DNA of 64,000 bases. Source: Synergistaceae bacterium. GTDB taxonomy: Bacteria; Synergistota; Synergistia; Synergistales; Synergistaceae. Both the position numbers and the translations under genes were made by a program. The stretch is taken from positions 31,902 through 95,901 of the forward strand of contig JAITOY010000038.1 in the NCBI GenBank assembly GCA_031289775.1. The letters are read 5' to 3'. The stretch's first letter is position 1, and every line of letters starts with the position of its first letter. Positions 36,436 through 45,655 of this stretch are shown piece by piece. The notes below the pieces were generated by a model. The model saw nothing but the letters and a program-made list of their open reading frames with translations, searched no databases and was not told the DNA's origin.

Positions 36436-37323
36436 ATGGACGACATGTTGCGGTTCTCTTTTAGGAGATTCATCGCCCCGGCGCTCAGGAAACCCCTGAT
36501 TACGAGCCGAGGAGATTTCAAACCCGAGATCGTGGTCAGGATGGACGGTCCCCTTGGAATGCAGATGTGGCAGTACTCGATAGGGCGCGCAGCCGGCATC
36601 GCGTCCGAGCTGCCGGTTCTGTACGACCTCCGCTCTTTCGGTAAGAATGTCTGTGAACTAGAGGACTCTTTTCCGGACATACTGCTCTGGAAGGCGCCGG
36701 ATGACCTCGCCGCGCGCTACAGCCTGTTTTTTTATACCGGCGACCCGGGAGAGAGGAACGCCGACGGGAAGGATTTTTTTGCGTCGAAATCCCCGAGATA
36801 TCTCGGCGGCAGCTACTTGGACGCGATCTACGTCGATCCTCAGGGCGACGAACTGAGGGACGAGTTCACATTCAAGCCAGTGCTGTCCGAGGTGAAGCGC
36901 TCTGTCTTTTCGAGCGTTTACCTCGCTGAGTTCCCGGTCGCCGTCCATCTCGCCCCGGGGCTCGTGTCCGGCTCATTTTTTCGAGCCGCGATCAGGAACG
37001 TCTCTGAGCGGGTATCTCCCGGAAAGGCGACATTCTTTGTCTTCTCGAAAAGCTATGCCGACAACCGGATGATCTTGGAGGATCTCGACGGGGAGTTCGT
37101 TTACGTGGAGACAAATGAGAACCGCGCCGACGATATGTACCTGATGTCACGGTGCAGACATTTCATAATCTCAAACTCCCTCTTTGGTTGGTGGTCCGCT
37201 TGGCTGTCAAGGCATCACGCCGACAAAATAGTAGTGATGCCCGATAAATGGTCGCCGCAAGAGCCACAGAACGAGGCGCTCGCAATGGCGCTTGACGAGT
37301 GGACAGTCCTGCGCGCGGATTGA
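36436..37323 (+). CDS. GT11 fucosyltransferase-like protein lacking the donor-binding motif
   Basis: The 295-residue protein is a clear paralogue of the fucosyltransferase at 13661-14638 (same sequence order: MQMWQYSIGRAAG, SKSPRYLGGSYLDA, LMSRCRHFIISNSLFGWWSAWLS). The GGLGNQ motif is changed to GPLGMQ, and the GDP-fucose-binding HxRRGDY near residue 170 reads HLAPGLVSGS. The usual Arg residues and Asp are absent, and about ten residues around it are missing. The frame is open and codon use normal. It may have a new donor, act as a regulator, or be decaying. The start at 36436 follows the CHAD stop by 2 nt. Confidence 0.75.
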   Translation: MDDMLRFSFRRFIAPALRKPLITSRGDFKPEIVVRMDGPLGMQMWQYSIGRAAGIASELPVLYDLRSFGKNVCELEDSFPDILLWKAPDDLAARYSLFFYTGDPGERNADGKDFFASKSPRYLGGSYLDAIYVDPQGDELRDEFTFKPVLSEVKRSVFSSVYLAEFPVAVHLAPGLVSGSFFRAAIRNVSERVSPGKATFFVFSKSYADNRMILEDLDGEFVYVETNENRADDMYLMSRCRHFIISNSLFGWWSAWLSRHHADKIVVMPDKWSPQEPQNEALAMALDEWTVLRAD

Positions 37324-37398
37324 TGGGTAGTCCGTTATTATGTATGATTCGAGGTTCTCACGCTGATCGGCGAGCATAACAGAGAGGGGGTTTTCAAC

Positions 37399-38835
37399 AT
37401 GCGGAGGGAGATGCCTAAAGACCTATACGCGCTTATTCTGGCCGGAGGCAGCGGGACAAGGCTCTGGCCGTTGTCGCGTGAAGAGATGCCCAAGCAGTTT
37501 CTGGCGGTCTGCGGCAGCGAGACGACGCTGCTGCAGCAAACCGCGACGCGACTCCAGAAACTGACTGGCGCGGATCGCATTCGCGTCATCACGTCCGGCA
37601 AGTGGAGAGCGCTTGTAGCGTACCAACTGCTCTCCACAGGTCTGAAAGGCGACTTCGTGATAGAGGAGCCGGAGGGGAGGAACACAGCGCCAGCCATCGC
37701 TCTCGGCATCGCGGAGCTGATCTCCAGGGGCGCGACTCCGGACGACATGCTTCTCGTCTGCCCGAGCGATCACCTCATAAAGGACGAGGAACGCTTCGTT
37801 CAGGCCGCGGAATTGGCCATGGACGCCTCGCGCGCCGGCAACCTCGTCACGTTTGGCATAAAACCGACGGGCCCGGACATAGGGTTTGGCTACATCAAGA
37901 CGCGCCATGACAGCGCCAAGTGGCTCGACGTGGATGAATTTGTCGAAAAACCCGACAAAGACACGGCGATGAGCTATATAAAATCCGGCGACTACTACTG
38001 GAATGGCGGCATATTTTGCTTCCGCATATCTGACATGATAGAGGCTTTCAACGACTGCTTCCCTGAGGCCGCGCCGATTTTCAGCGCAGATCGCGAGCGC
38101 CTGGCCTCCTGCTTTTTGGCCTCCCCAAAGCAGTCGATCGACTATGCCGTGCTGGAGAAGGCGAGGAACATTGCCTGCGTGCCGCTCGACGCCGGATGGT
38201 CGGACGTAGGTTCCTGGGACTCCGTCTACGAGAACTCCGCGAAGGACGGCAGCGACAACGCGGCCAGCGGAGATGTCGTGTTGCACGGCGGTCAAAATAA
38301 CCTTGTGCTGGGCGGCGGCAGGTTGATATGCGGTGTCGACCTCGACTCGATGATAGTGGTCGACACGCCTGACGCCCTGTTTATTTCACCGCGCGGCTCG
38401 TCTTGGAAGATACGCGATCTCGTGCGGGATCTTTCGTCGGACGGGCGAACGGAGGCGGCGGAGGCTCCTGTGAGCGCGCGCCCTTGGGGAACTTACGAGG
38501 TGCTGTGCAAGGGAGAGAGGCACAAAATCAAAAGAATAGTCGTCTCGCCTGGCAAACGTCTGTCCTTGCAATATCACGTCCACCGCACGGAACACTGGGT
38601 CGTAGTGAGGGGGGCCGCTCTCGTGACGCTCTGCGACATTGCCGATTCAAGCCCGAAGGAGATATTGATCCACGAGGGCGAGAGCTTTTTTGTCCCGAAA
38701 GGCAAGCTGCATCGACTCGAAAACCCCGGCAAGATACCGCTCGAGATAATAGAGGTTCAGATCGGCGAATATGTCGGGGAGGACGACATAGAGAGGATGG
38801 AGGACGATTTCAGCAGAGTGACCATTCAGGGCTGA
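37399..38835 (+). CDS. manC: mannose-1-phosphate guanylyltransferase / mannose-6-phosphate isomerase
   Basis: The 478-residue bifunctional enzyme makes GDP-mannose. The nucleotidyltransferase domain has LILAGGSGTRLWPLSREEMPKQFL, EPEGRNTAPAIALG, FVEKPD and WNGGIF. The C-terminal part, from about 355, is the cupin isomerase domain (RPWGTYEVL, VSPGKRLSLQYHVHRTEHWVV, GESFFVPKGKLHRLENPG). GAGGGGG lies about 9 nt before the ATG. GDP-mannose is the precursor of GDP-fucose used by GT11 enzymes. Confidence 0.95.
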   Translation: MRREMPKDLYALILAGGSGTRLWPLSREEMPKQFLAVCGSETTLLQQTATRLQKLTGADRIRVITSGKWRALVAYQLLSTGLKGDFVIEEPEGRNTAPAIALGIAELISRGATPDDMLLVCPSDHLIKDEERFVQAAELAMDASRAGNLVTFGIKPTGPDIGFGYIKTRHDSAKWLDVDEFVEKPDKDTAMSYIKSGDYYWNGGIFCFRISDMIEAFNDCFPEAAPIFSADRERLASCFLASPKQSIDYAVLEKARNIACVPLDAGWSDVGSWDSVYENSAKDGSDNAASGDVVLHGGQNNLVLGGGRLICGVDLDSMIVVDTPDALFISPRGSSWKIRDLVRDLSSDGRTEAAEAPVSARPWGTYEVLCKGERHKIKRIVVSPGKRLSLQYHVHRTEHWVVVRGAALVTLCDIADSSPKEILIHEGESFFVPKGKLHRLENPGKIPLEIIEVQIGEYVGEDDIERMEDDFSRVTIQG

Positions 38836-38891
38836 CGCTCGCCCTCCTGTCGGCGTTTCTTTAGAATCTCTCGAGGATGACATACTCCCTG

Positions 38892-39692
38892 TCATTCCGT
38901 TCCCAGAAGGTAAAGAGCGTCGAGAAAAGCAGCCGCGAAGCTGCCTGTCCCCTTCGAATTTTTAAAGGCCCGCTCGCCGGCCGCCGCGTATACGGCCGAT
39001 GCGGCGACAGCGGATTTGAGCGCGTCCCCTGTTACGGGCAAAAACGCCGCCATCAAAGCGCCAAGGGCGCAGCCTATAGCAGTCACCCGCGTCATGATCA
39101 CGTTCCCGCCTGGCACGGCTACGACGGATTCACCGTCAGTGATATAGTCAACTTCGCCGCTCACCGCGACCACCGACTTCGTTTTCGCCGCAATATAACG
39201 AGCCGCGTCAACGGCGTCTGTGGACGACGCCGTTGAATCCGTCCCTTTTGAGCCGCCGAATGCCCCGGATATCGAGAGTATTTCGGAGGCGTTTCCTCGG
39301 ATGATGGACGGATTGAAGGCAATCAGATCATTGCTCACCCTCGTCCGATATTCGGAAATTCCAACGGCCACGGGATCTAAAACCCATGGCGTGCCAGCTT
39401 CATGAGCGGACGCCGCGGCCTTTAACATCGCGCGCTCATCTCTGCTTGTGATCGTGCCGATGTTGATGAGCAGCCCCTGAGCCATCTTCACGAAGCCCTC
39501 GACCTCGTTGCTCGAAATAACCATCGCCGGGGAAGCGCCGACGGCAAGCAGGACGTTCGCGGTTATATTTGCCGCGACCTGATTGCTAATATAATGGGTC
39601 AAAGGCGTCCTTTCCCTGAGTTCTCGTAAGAAAGCCAATATCTCTTCGTCTGGCCATTGAATGGTTCGCGTTATGTTCATGGCGCTTGGCAT
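38892..39692 (-). CDS. thiM: hydroxyethylthiazole kinase
   Basis: ThiM phosphorylates the thiazole moiety for thiamine salvage. The 266-residue protein has PLTHYISNQVAANITANVLLAVGASPAM, WVLDPVAVG, NPSIIRGNASEI, VAVSGEVDYITDG and VTAIGCALGALMAAFL with the catalytic Cys. GGGGGG lies about 6 nt before the ATG. It stands alone: a terminator-like hairpin at 39927 separates it from the sugar-acid operon, and no other thi gene is near. The upstream 230 nt do not contain a recognisable TPP riboswitch. Confidence 0.93.
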   Translation of the reverse strand: MPSAMNITRTIQWPDEEILAFLRELRERTPLTHYISNQVAANITANVLLAVGASPAMVISSNEVEGFVKMAQGLLINIGTITSRDERAMLKAAASAHEAGTPWVLDPVAVGISEYRTRVSNDLIAFNPSIIRGNASEILSISGAFGGSKGTDSTASSTDAVDAARYIAAKTKSVVAVSGEVDYITDGESVVAVPGGNVIMTRVTAIGCALGALMAAFLPVTGDALKSAVAASAVYAAAGERAFKNSKGTGSFAAAFLDALYLLGTE

Positions 39693-39926
39693 AAAAATCC
39701 CCCCTGCTTATTGTTTTACGGCAACGACGCCCAATGTGGCTGGCATAGCTCCCTCGCCGCCCACTATAATCCTATATTACCAAAAATTCATATCTTTCCG
39801 CGTCATCTTCTCATTACACTCGAGGGAATTCTAGCACATCTTTATGCTGAGACAATTTGGGGGTATGCTTGAAGCAACAAGATTTATAAGCGGCACGCTC
39901 ACAAACTTCGCGTTTCTCACGCAGGC

Positions 39927-39968
39927 TAAAACCGCCGGGGGCGCTGTTTGCCGCTTGCCCGGCGGGGG
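39927..39968 (-). terminator. intrinsic terminator after the cyclase gene
   Basis: On the minus strand CCGCCGGGC and GCCCCCGGCGG form a GC-rich stem around a 16-nt loop, followed by TTTTAG. It lies 24 nt after the cyclase-family gene's stop and would end the minus-strand sugar-acid operon. The remaining 39693-39926 contains no gene I can support. Confidence 0.6.
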
Positions 39969-39991
39969 TGAGGAAATTAATTTCTGGCGAT

Positions 39992-40642
39992 TTACTCTAC
40001 GGTCGCGTAAGCCCTCGTCGGAGAGCCGCCGAAGCCCTTCAGCTTCAGCGGGACGGCTGTCAGATTGCATGTTTCGTAGGACAACAGCTCGTCAGGGAAG
40101 ACGATCTCCTCCAGTATCCAAATATCGCTCGAAAGCAGCGCCTCGTGACAGGGACGCCCTGTGCCCTCGTACCAGCCTCCCAAACTCATACCGTCGATGC
40201 CGACTCCTTTGATTTTGCGTTCCTTCAGGAGTTCCGCGCCCTCTCCGGTCAGGTAGGGCCAATCGTGATAATATTCCGCGCTGACGGCGCGTTTCCTGTG
40301 CCAGCCCGTATTCAGAAGCACGATATCGTCTGGCTGGATGCGAGGGAGATATTTTTTCAGATGTGTCTCCCCGATGCCGGTGCGCGCTGCGATGCCGTCG
40401 AGATTCACTATTAGCGCGCGACCTATAAAACGCTCGAGCGGAATCTCGTCGATGGTCGCTCCGTCCGGGAAAAAATGAAAAGGAGCGTCCAAGTGCGTTC
40501 CGGTGTGAGAGTTAAAATCAATGCGCTCGGCCGTGTAACCGTCGTTCCCTACGATTTTCTCGTAGGTTATCGCCGTAAGCGCGTACGTAGGCCACCCTGG
40601 ACACGCGTTATACAGCGGTTGCGAAAGATCGAAGACCTTCAT
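39992..40642 (-). CDS. cyclase-family metal-dependent hydrolase (kynurenine-formamidase-like)
   Basis: The 216-residue protein belongs to the cyclase family: the metal-binding motif HTGTHLDAPFH at 46-56 (His46, His50, Asp52, His56) is intact, and it starts with VFDLSQPLYNACPGWP. Family members open amides or lactones. In this operon of sugar-acid uptake and breakdown, a lactonase or related role is plausible but not shown. It lies 52 nt after the sugar-binding protein and ends near a terminator. Confidence 0.85.
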   Translation of the reverse strand: MKVFDLSQPLYNACPGWPTYALTAITYEKIVGNDGYTAERIDFNSHTGTHLDAPFHFFPDGATIDEIPLERFIGRALIVNLDGIAARTGIGETHLKKYLPRIQPDDIVLLNTGWHRKRAVSAEYYHDWPYLTGEGAELLKERKIKGVGIDGMSLGGWYEGTGRPCHEALLSSDIWILEEIVFPDELLSYETCNLTAVPLKLKGFGGSPTRAYATVE

Positions 40643-40694
40643 TTATTGCCTCCATTCAGCGTCTCGCCAGAAGATGGCTGCGTTGCAATCCCAG

Positions 40695-41663
40695 TTATTT
40701 TTTGTCGGGGAAGACATTCGCGGCAAGCTGATCCGCGATGCTCTTGTCGTTGATGTTGTCCTTCGTGACGAGCAGGGTCGGAACATCGACCTGCTCCGAA
40801 ACATCTTTCCCCTCGAAAATCGCGACGGCCGCGTCTACGGCTTTCACGCCCATAAAAGCGGGCTGTTGCACGGCAACGGCGAGGAGCGTGCCGTCTCGGA
40901 CGGCGTCTATCGTCTCTGGAGTGGCGTCAAAACCGATCACAAGCACGTCCTTGCCGGCTGACTGCACCGCCTTCACGACGCCGAGCGTCGGTTCGTCAGT
41001 ATGGCAAAAAATCGCGCCGAGGTTCTGATGCGCCGTCATGAGATCCTGGGCAAAACCCTCGGCCTCCGCGCGCGTATACTTTTCGAGTTGGCGGACGTCG
41101 ACAACTTTAACGCCGACTGCCTCAACCGCCTCAGTGAAACCCTTGGATCTCGCCTTGCCGTTGTTGCGCGCGAGGCTTATCGTGACCTGCGCGGCCGGGC
41201 GATCCGTCATCTTTTTTTCGACCATCGTTTTGGCGAGGTAATCGGCGACCTCCTTCGCTCCGGCCTCATTCGGAGTGATGACAAAAGCCGCGTATTTGCC
41301 GGAATCCGTGCCTACGTCCGCGATTATCGCCGGGATGCCGGCCTTCTCGGCGGCATTGAGGACGGCCGGGCAGGACGAGCTGTCCGTCGGGGAAATAATG
41401 ATGACGTCAACCTGTTTTACGATGGCGTCCTGCGCGTTCTGAAGCTGGATGCTCGAATCGTTCTTAGAGTCGTACACCTGCACGGTCGCGTCCAACCCCA
41501 GATCTTTGACGTGATTTTCGATCCCGTTAGCGAGATAGCGCCAGAATGGCAGGTCGAGCCCTGGGGCGAGATAGGCTATCTTTTTGGTCGCTGCGGCGGA
41601 ACAGACCGCCGTGGCGACGATCAACAACAGACAGAGAACACTTACTGACAGATACTTTTTCAT
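40695..41663 (-). CDS. RbsB-type ABC sugar-binding protein
   Basis: The 322-residue exported protein has a signal peptide (hydrophobic 5-22, cleavage near CSA-AA) and the type I periplasmic-binding fold: IAYLAPGLDLPFWRYLANGIENHV, VDVIIISPTDSSSCPAVLNAAEKAGIP, DVLVIGFDATPETIDAVRDG. It is the binding component of the importer encoded by the next two genes upstream in transcription. The operon's kinase and dehydrogenase suggest that the ligand is a four-carbon sugar acid or a related polyol acid. Confidence 0.9.
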   Translation of the reverse strand: MKKYLSVSVLCLLLIVATAVCSAAATKKIAYLAPGLDLPFWRYLANGIENHVKDLGLDATVQVYDSKNDSSIQLQNAQDAIVKQVDVIIISPTDSSSCPAVLNAAEKAGIPAIIADVGTDSGKYAAFVITPNEAGAKEVADYLAKTMVEKKMTDRPAAQVTISLARNNGKARSKGFTEAVEAVGVKVVDVRQLEKYTRAEAEGFAQDLMTAHQNLGAIFCHTDEPTLGVVKAVQSAGKDVLVIGFDATPETIDAVRDGTLLAVAVQQPAFMGVKAVDAAVAIFEGKDVSEQVDVPTLLVTKDNINDKSIADQLAANVFPDKK

Positions 41664-41783
41664 TTTTTCACATCTCCCTTGTCTATGAAATTTCGTGACA
41701 CGTTACTGCTGACGCGGCGCAAAAGGCTGACTCTCTCGTTCCGTCCTCCCTTCTGGGTTTTAATTTATTGCCTTTGAATATAA

Positions 41784-42770
41784 CTATCTCTCCTGTCTCA
41801 GGGTGCGAAGCCTCTCGGCCAGAACCGCCACGATAATGACTCCGCCGACGGCCGTGCCCTGCCAGAAGGGATTGACGCCAAGCAGGTTGAGCGAATTTCT
41901 CAAAAAACCGATGAGCAGAACTCCTATAGCGGTGCCAAAAAGCGACCCTCGCCCTCCGGCCAGGCTCGTACCGCCAATGACGACTGCCGCGAGGGTATCC
42001 ATCTGCAGATCCTTGCCCATGGTGGGGTCGACCGCCATAAGCCGCGAACTGTTCACTATCGCGGCGATCCCAGTGAGAAAACCAGTGATCACGTAGGGCA
42101 GCACTATATAAAGTTTCACGTTGACGCCGGACAACCGGACGGCTTCCTCGTTCGAACCAATAGCGTACAGCATCCTGCCCAACTTTGTTTTTACGAGCAC
42201 AAAACTTCCAATGACAAAAAGGAGAATCACCAGTATCAAATAATAAGGGACTCCGAAAAGCGCGTCGTTTCCAAGTGCCGAGTAAACCTTTGGAAACTGC
42301 GCGTATGAATTGCCGTTCGAGATTACGTACGTCAGGCTACTCGCTATGCCCATCGTGCCAAGCGTGACGATGAAGGCCGGGATCTTGGCCACTCCAACGA
42401 GCAGTCCGTTGAAAAGACCGGCGGCGGCGGCGGTCAGGATGGCTACGGCCATCGCGACAAATATATTCTGCTGGTAAAACAGGGTCATCCCGCCGAGCAT
42501 CCCGGAGAGCGCCAGTATCGACCCAACGGACAGGTCGATGCCGGCCGTGATGATGACGTAGGTCTGACCAATGGCTATGATGGCCGTCACCGCGATTTGG
42601 GAGATCACGTTCAGAATATTGTTCACCCTTGAAAAATACGGGGCTGCCGCAAAACTCATGATAGCGAAAAAAACGATGAAAATAACGAGCATACTGAACT
42701 CGGTCGTATAGTTCTTAAAGCCCCAGCGAAAATTTTCACGTATGAAATTCAACTTTTCCCCGTCCTTCAA
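41784..42770 (-). CDS. RbsC-type ABC sugar permease
   Basis: The 328-residue integral membrane protein has about nine hydrophobic helices and the family signature GIDLSVGSILALSG, with GTSLAGGRGSLFGTAIGV near the C-terminus (the ATPase contact loop). The start is TTG at 42770 with GGGAGG 8 nt upstream. It lies between the ATPase and binding-protein genes of the same importer. Confidence 0.92.
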   Translation of the reverse strand: MKDGEKLNFIRENFRWGFKNYTTEFSMLVIFIVFFAIMSFAAAPYFSRVNNILNVISQIAVTAIIAIGQTYVIITAGIDLSVGSILALSGMLGGMTLFYQQNIFVAMAVAILTAAAAGLFNGLLVGVAKIPAFIVTLGTMGIASSLTYVISNGNSYAQFPKVYSALGNDALFGVPYYLILVILLFVIGSFVLVKTKLGRMLYAIGSNEEAVRLSGVNVKLYIVLPYVITGFLTGIAAIVNSSRLMAVDPTMGKDLQMDTLAAVVIGGTSLAGGRGSLFGTAIGVLLIGFLRNSLNLLGVNPFWQGTAVGGVIIVAVLAERLRTLRQER

Positions 42771-42817
42771 CTATAATTCCTCCCGTTATAAAAACCTTAA
42801 TCAGCCCTTCTTCAATA

Positions 42818-44338
42818 TCAACCCATCATCGCGCTGTACGCGATTGCTTCCTCGCTCGCCTCGTGGCGTTTCAGCTCCTTAACTATCCGTCCGTCGCGCA
42901 TGACGAGGATTCTGTCGCACATGCCGATTATCTCGGGCATCTCGCTCGAGACCATGAGAATCGACACCCCCTCATCCGCCAGTTTGTTGAGTATGGAGTA
43001 TATCTCTGACTTCGCCGAAATATCGATGCCCCTGGTGGGCTCGTCCACTATCAGTATCTCAGGGTTCATCATCAGCCATTTTGCGAGCATGACCTTCTGC
43101 TGGTTGCCACCCGAAAGACTGAGAATCGGCGAATTCATATCGTTGAGCTTTATTTGCAGCTTTTCCACCAGCGAGGCGGATAACTTTCGTTCAACCTTCT
43201 GATTCGGCGCTATATTTCTCTCGAATCCGACCTTCACCATCGTCATGTTGCGAAGTATGCTTATCGGCAGCAGAAGACCGTCGCGTTTCCTGTCCTCCGG
43301 CGCCATTGAGATGCGGTTCGCTATTGAGCTGCGCACACCCAGACGGTTGATTCGTCTCCCGTTCACGTATACCTCTCCATTCGCGGCGTCCGCTCCGAAT
43401 ACGCACCTTATGAGCTCGGAGCGGCCGGCGCCTACCAGGCCGGTGATTCCCAATATCTCGCCTTTTTTGAGGGAAAAGCTGACGCCCTTCACTCGGCCCT
43501 TTTTATCGCTGATATTTCGAGTTTCCAAAATCACAGGCGCTTCGTCTGGGACGGCGCTCGAGCGGGCGCCGTACAGGTCGACTATCTCACGGCCCACCAT
43601 CGCGCTCACGAGTTGGTTTTCGTTGATGTCCGACAGTTTTGCGCCGTCTATCATCTGTTTGCCGTCGCGCAGAACCGTGACGGTGTCGGCAATCTGGTAA
43701 ATTTCCTCTATGCGGTGGGAGACAATGGCAATGGCCACCCCTTGCGACTTCAGGTCGTTTATTATGCTGAAAAGTTTTTTAGCCTCCGCCTGGCTCAGGG
43801 CAGCAGTCGGCTCGTCGAAGATCATAACCCTCGAGTTGCGCTTTACGGCCTTCAATATCTCGACGATCTGCATCTCGGCGACTGACAGCGCCTCGACCTT
43901 CTGTCTCGGATGAACCATCCTGTCCATGTCGAAAAGTTTCAGCAGCGAGTGTGAGTCTTCGTACATTTTCGAAAAATCCATGAGCCCGCCGCGGCAATAA
44001 GCGGGGTCATTCAAAAACAGGTTCTCCGCCACAGAGAGGCGCCCCACAAGGTTGAACTCTTGAAGCACTATTGAAATGCCCAGCGACGAGGCGTCTCTTG
44101 TGTTTTCAATTTGAACTGGACGCTCTTCAAAAAAAACCTGCCCTTCGTCGGCTTTGTAAATGCCCGAAATAATTTTGCCCAGCGTCGACTTACCGGCGCC
44201 GTTTTCGCCCATCAGCGCATGAACGCGTCCCTTGTGAAGTTCGATGCGGACGTCGTCCAGCGCGGCTATTCCGCCAAACCGCTTGACTATATTCTCCGCG
44301 CGCAGCAACGGTGTATTTGGTATGCTCGGCGTGCTCAT
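42818..44338 (-). CDS. RbsA/MglA-type tandem ABC ATPase for sugar import
   Basis: The protein of about 506 residues has two ATPase domains. The first has GENGAGKSTLGK, LSVAEMQIVEI and MIFDEPTAAL. The second has a degenerate P-loop (GLVGAGRSEL), LSGGNQQKVMLAKWL and LIVDEPTRGID, the usual asymmetry of carbohydrate importers. The start at 44338 (ATGA overlap with the kinase stop, GGAGGGA upstream) is preferred over the GTG at 44350. Confidence 0.93.
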   Translation of the reverse strand: MSTPSIPNTPLLRAENIVKRFGGIAALDDVRIELHKGRVHALMGENGAGKSTLGKIISGIYKADEGQVFFEERPVQIENTRDASSLGISIVLQEFNLVGRLSVAENLFLNDPAYCRGGLMDFSKMYEDSHSLLKLFDMDRMVHPRQKVEALSVAEMQIVEILKAVKRNSRVMIFDEPTAALSQAEAKKLFSIINDLKSQGVAIAIVSHRIEEIYQIADTVTVLRDGKQMIDGAKLSDINENQLVSAMVGREIVDLYGARSSAVPDEAPVILETRNISDKKGRVKGVSFSLKKGEILGITGLVGAGRSELIRCVFGADAANGEVYVNGRRINRLGVRSSIANRISMAPEDRKRDGLLLPISILRNMTMVKVGFERNIAPNQKVERKLSASLVEKLQIKLNDMNSPILSLSGGNQQKVMLAKWLMMNPEILIVDEPTRGIDISAKSEIYSILNKLADEGVSILMVSSEMPEIIGMCDRILVMRDGRIVKELKRHEASEEAIAYSAMMG

Positions 44339-45606
44339 CATTCCCTCCACACAAAAGCCTCGATTGATCCAAGAACGTCATGGCCTCCAAGACCGCCAGA
44401 CTTTGTAATCACCACGCAGTCGTGGTCTGGGGACAGTATCCTCGCCGCCACAAGACCGGGTGATATCTCGAAAACGGGCAAAACGCCCTCGCAGCGCATT
44501 TTCGAAAGTATGCTGTGCAGCGTGTCGCCTCCAAAAACAACCAAATTTCCTACGTGAGCGCTGTTCAGTATGCGCAGGGTGATGGCCCCGATATTTTCAG
44601 CCACGCGGCGCGATATCTCGCTCTCCGGTATCCCGCTCTTCCGAGCGAGGCTCTCGGTCACAGCGACCTCGTCGAGCTTCCCAACCGTCCTGATTATGGC
44701 CTGACCCCTTTTCCCCAAAATTTCAGCGATGTCCCTCACAAACGTTTCGCAGTCGTGCGACTCGATATAACCGGCGTCTAGTTTCTGGAGCGGCGATAGG
44801 GTGAACGCCGAAATGCCAAGCTCGTCCCCATAGAGAAGCTGGTCGATCGTAATGGGGTTCACGCTGCCCGACACTATCAGAATGTTGTCGGTGTTTTTCC
44901 GCCAGGCCATCTCTCTCTCGGAGAGATCCAACAGATCCGGCAGTATTTCGGCGAACCCGGCGCAACCGGCCAAAAGCCGCAGATTACCCCCCAGTTTCAA
45001 CTGAGCTCCCAGACGCTCTATATCCTCCATGCTCTCGGCGTCTAGTATCCGCAGAGTCCTTTTATCAGGTTTCAGAGCAGCTCTTTCATACGCCCATTTC
45101 GGTATGTTCTCAGTCGGTATATCGGTCTGAAGACTTATTACGTCCGAGACGGCGCTATATCTCACAGGTTCGAACGGATCTTTCGAAAAAACGCTGTTCG
45201 CGACCTCGACCCCGTCGATGTACTGAATACCGTCTCTCGTGACTCTGTTGCTCTTCGGAAACGCGGGAACAAACGTCAGGCAAGTCTCCTCGCTCGCGTC
45301 CAGCATACCGGCAAGTTCAGCGCCAACGTTGCCCCGGAGGGCCGAGTCCGTCTTTTTATAAAAATAACGGACGCCGTGCGCCGCCGCGTCAGCCGTTATA
45401 TCTCTGACTATCTTGTATGCCTCGCCCGGAGGGATGTGGCGCGATTCGATATCGACCACAAGCACATCCACGTCGGACATGCCCGATCGTTCGAACAGGG
45501 CCTGTTCCTTCGTCAGCACAAGCGCTGGGACTCCCTTTCGGGAGAACTGAACGCCGGTGTCGAGCGCGCCGGTAAAATCATCCGCGACGACGAGCAGACT
45601 GTTCAT
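44338..45606 (-). CDS. DUF1537 four-carbon sugar-acid kinase (DtnK/OtnK type)
   Basis: The 422-residue kinase starts LLVVADDFTGALDTGVQFSRKG and has YFYKKTDSALRGNVGAEL and, in its C-terminal domain, GGDTLHSILSKM, the DUF1537 ATP-binding features. Characterised members phosphorylate D-threonate, D-erythronate or 2-oxo-tetronate at C4. Next to a PdxA2 gene, the D-threonate or D-erythronate type is likely. It overlaps the ATPase start and lies 49 nt after pdxA2. Confidence 0.9.
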   Translation of the reverse strand: MNSLLVVADDFTGALDTGVQFSRKGVPALVLTKEQALFERSGMSDVDVLVVDIESRHIPPGEAYKIVRDITADAAAHGVRYFYKKTDSALRGNVGAELAGMLDASEETCLTFVPAFPKSNRVTRDGIQYIDGVEVANSVFSKDPFEPVRYSAVSDVISLQTDIPTENIPKWAYERAALKPDKRTLRILDAESMEDIERLGAQLKLGGNLRLLAGCAGFAEILPDLLDLSEREMAWRKNTDNILIVSGSVNPITIDQLLYGDELGISAFTLSPLQKLDAGYIESHDCETFVRDIAEILGKRGQAIIRTVGKLDEVAVTESLARKSGIPESEISRRVAENIGAITLRILNSAHVGNLVVFGGDTLHSILSKMRCEGVLPVFEISPGLVAARILSPDHDCVVITKSGGLGGHDVLGSIEAFVWRE

Positions 45607-45655
45607 CTGACAAGCGATACTCCGACGCCCTCAGACAAAGCGTTTGCCGGTTCCC

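Noticed and set aside
39693..39926. TPP riboswitch upstream of thiM
   Set aside because: No CUGAGA-type or ACCUGAUCUGGAU-type core found on the minus strand.
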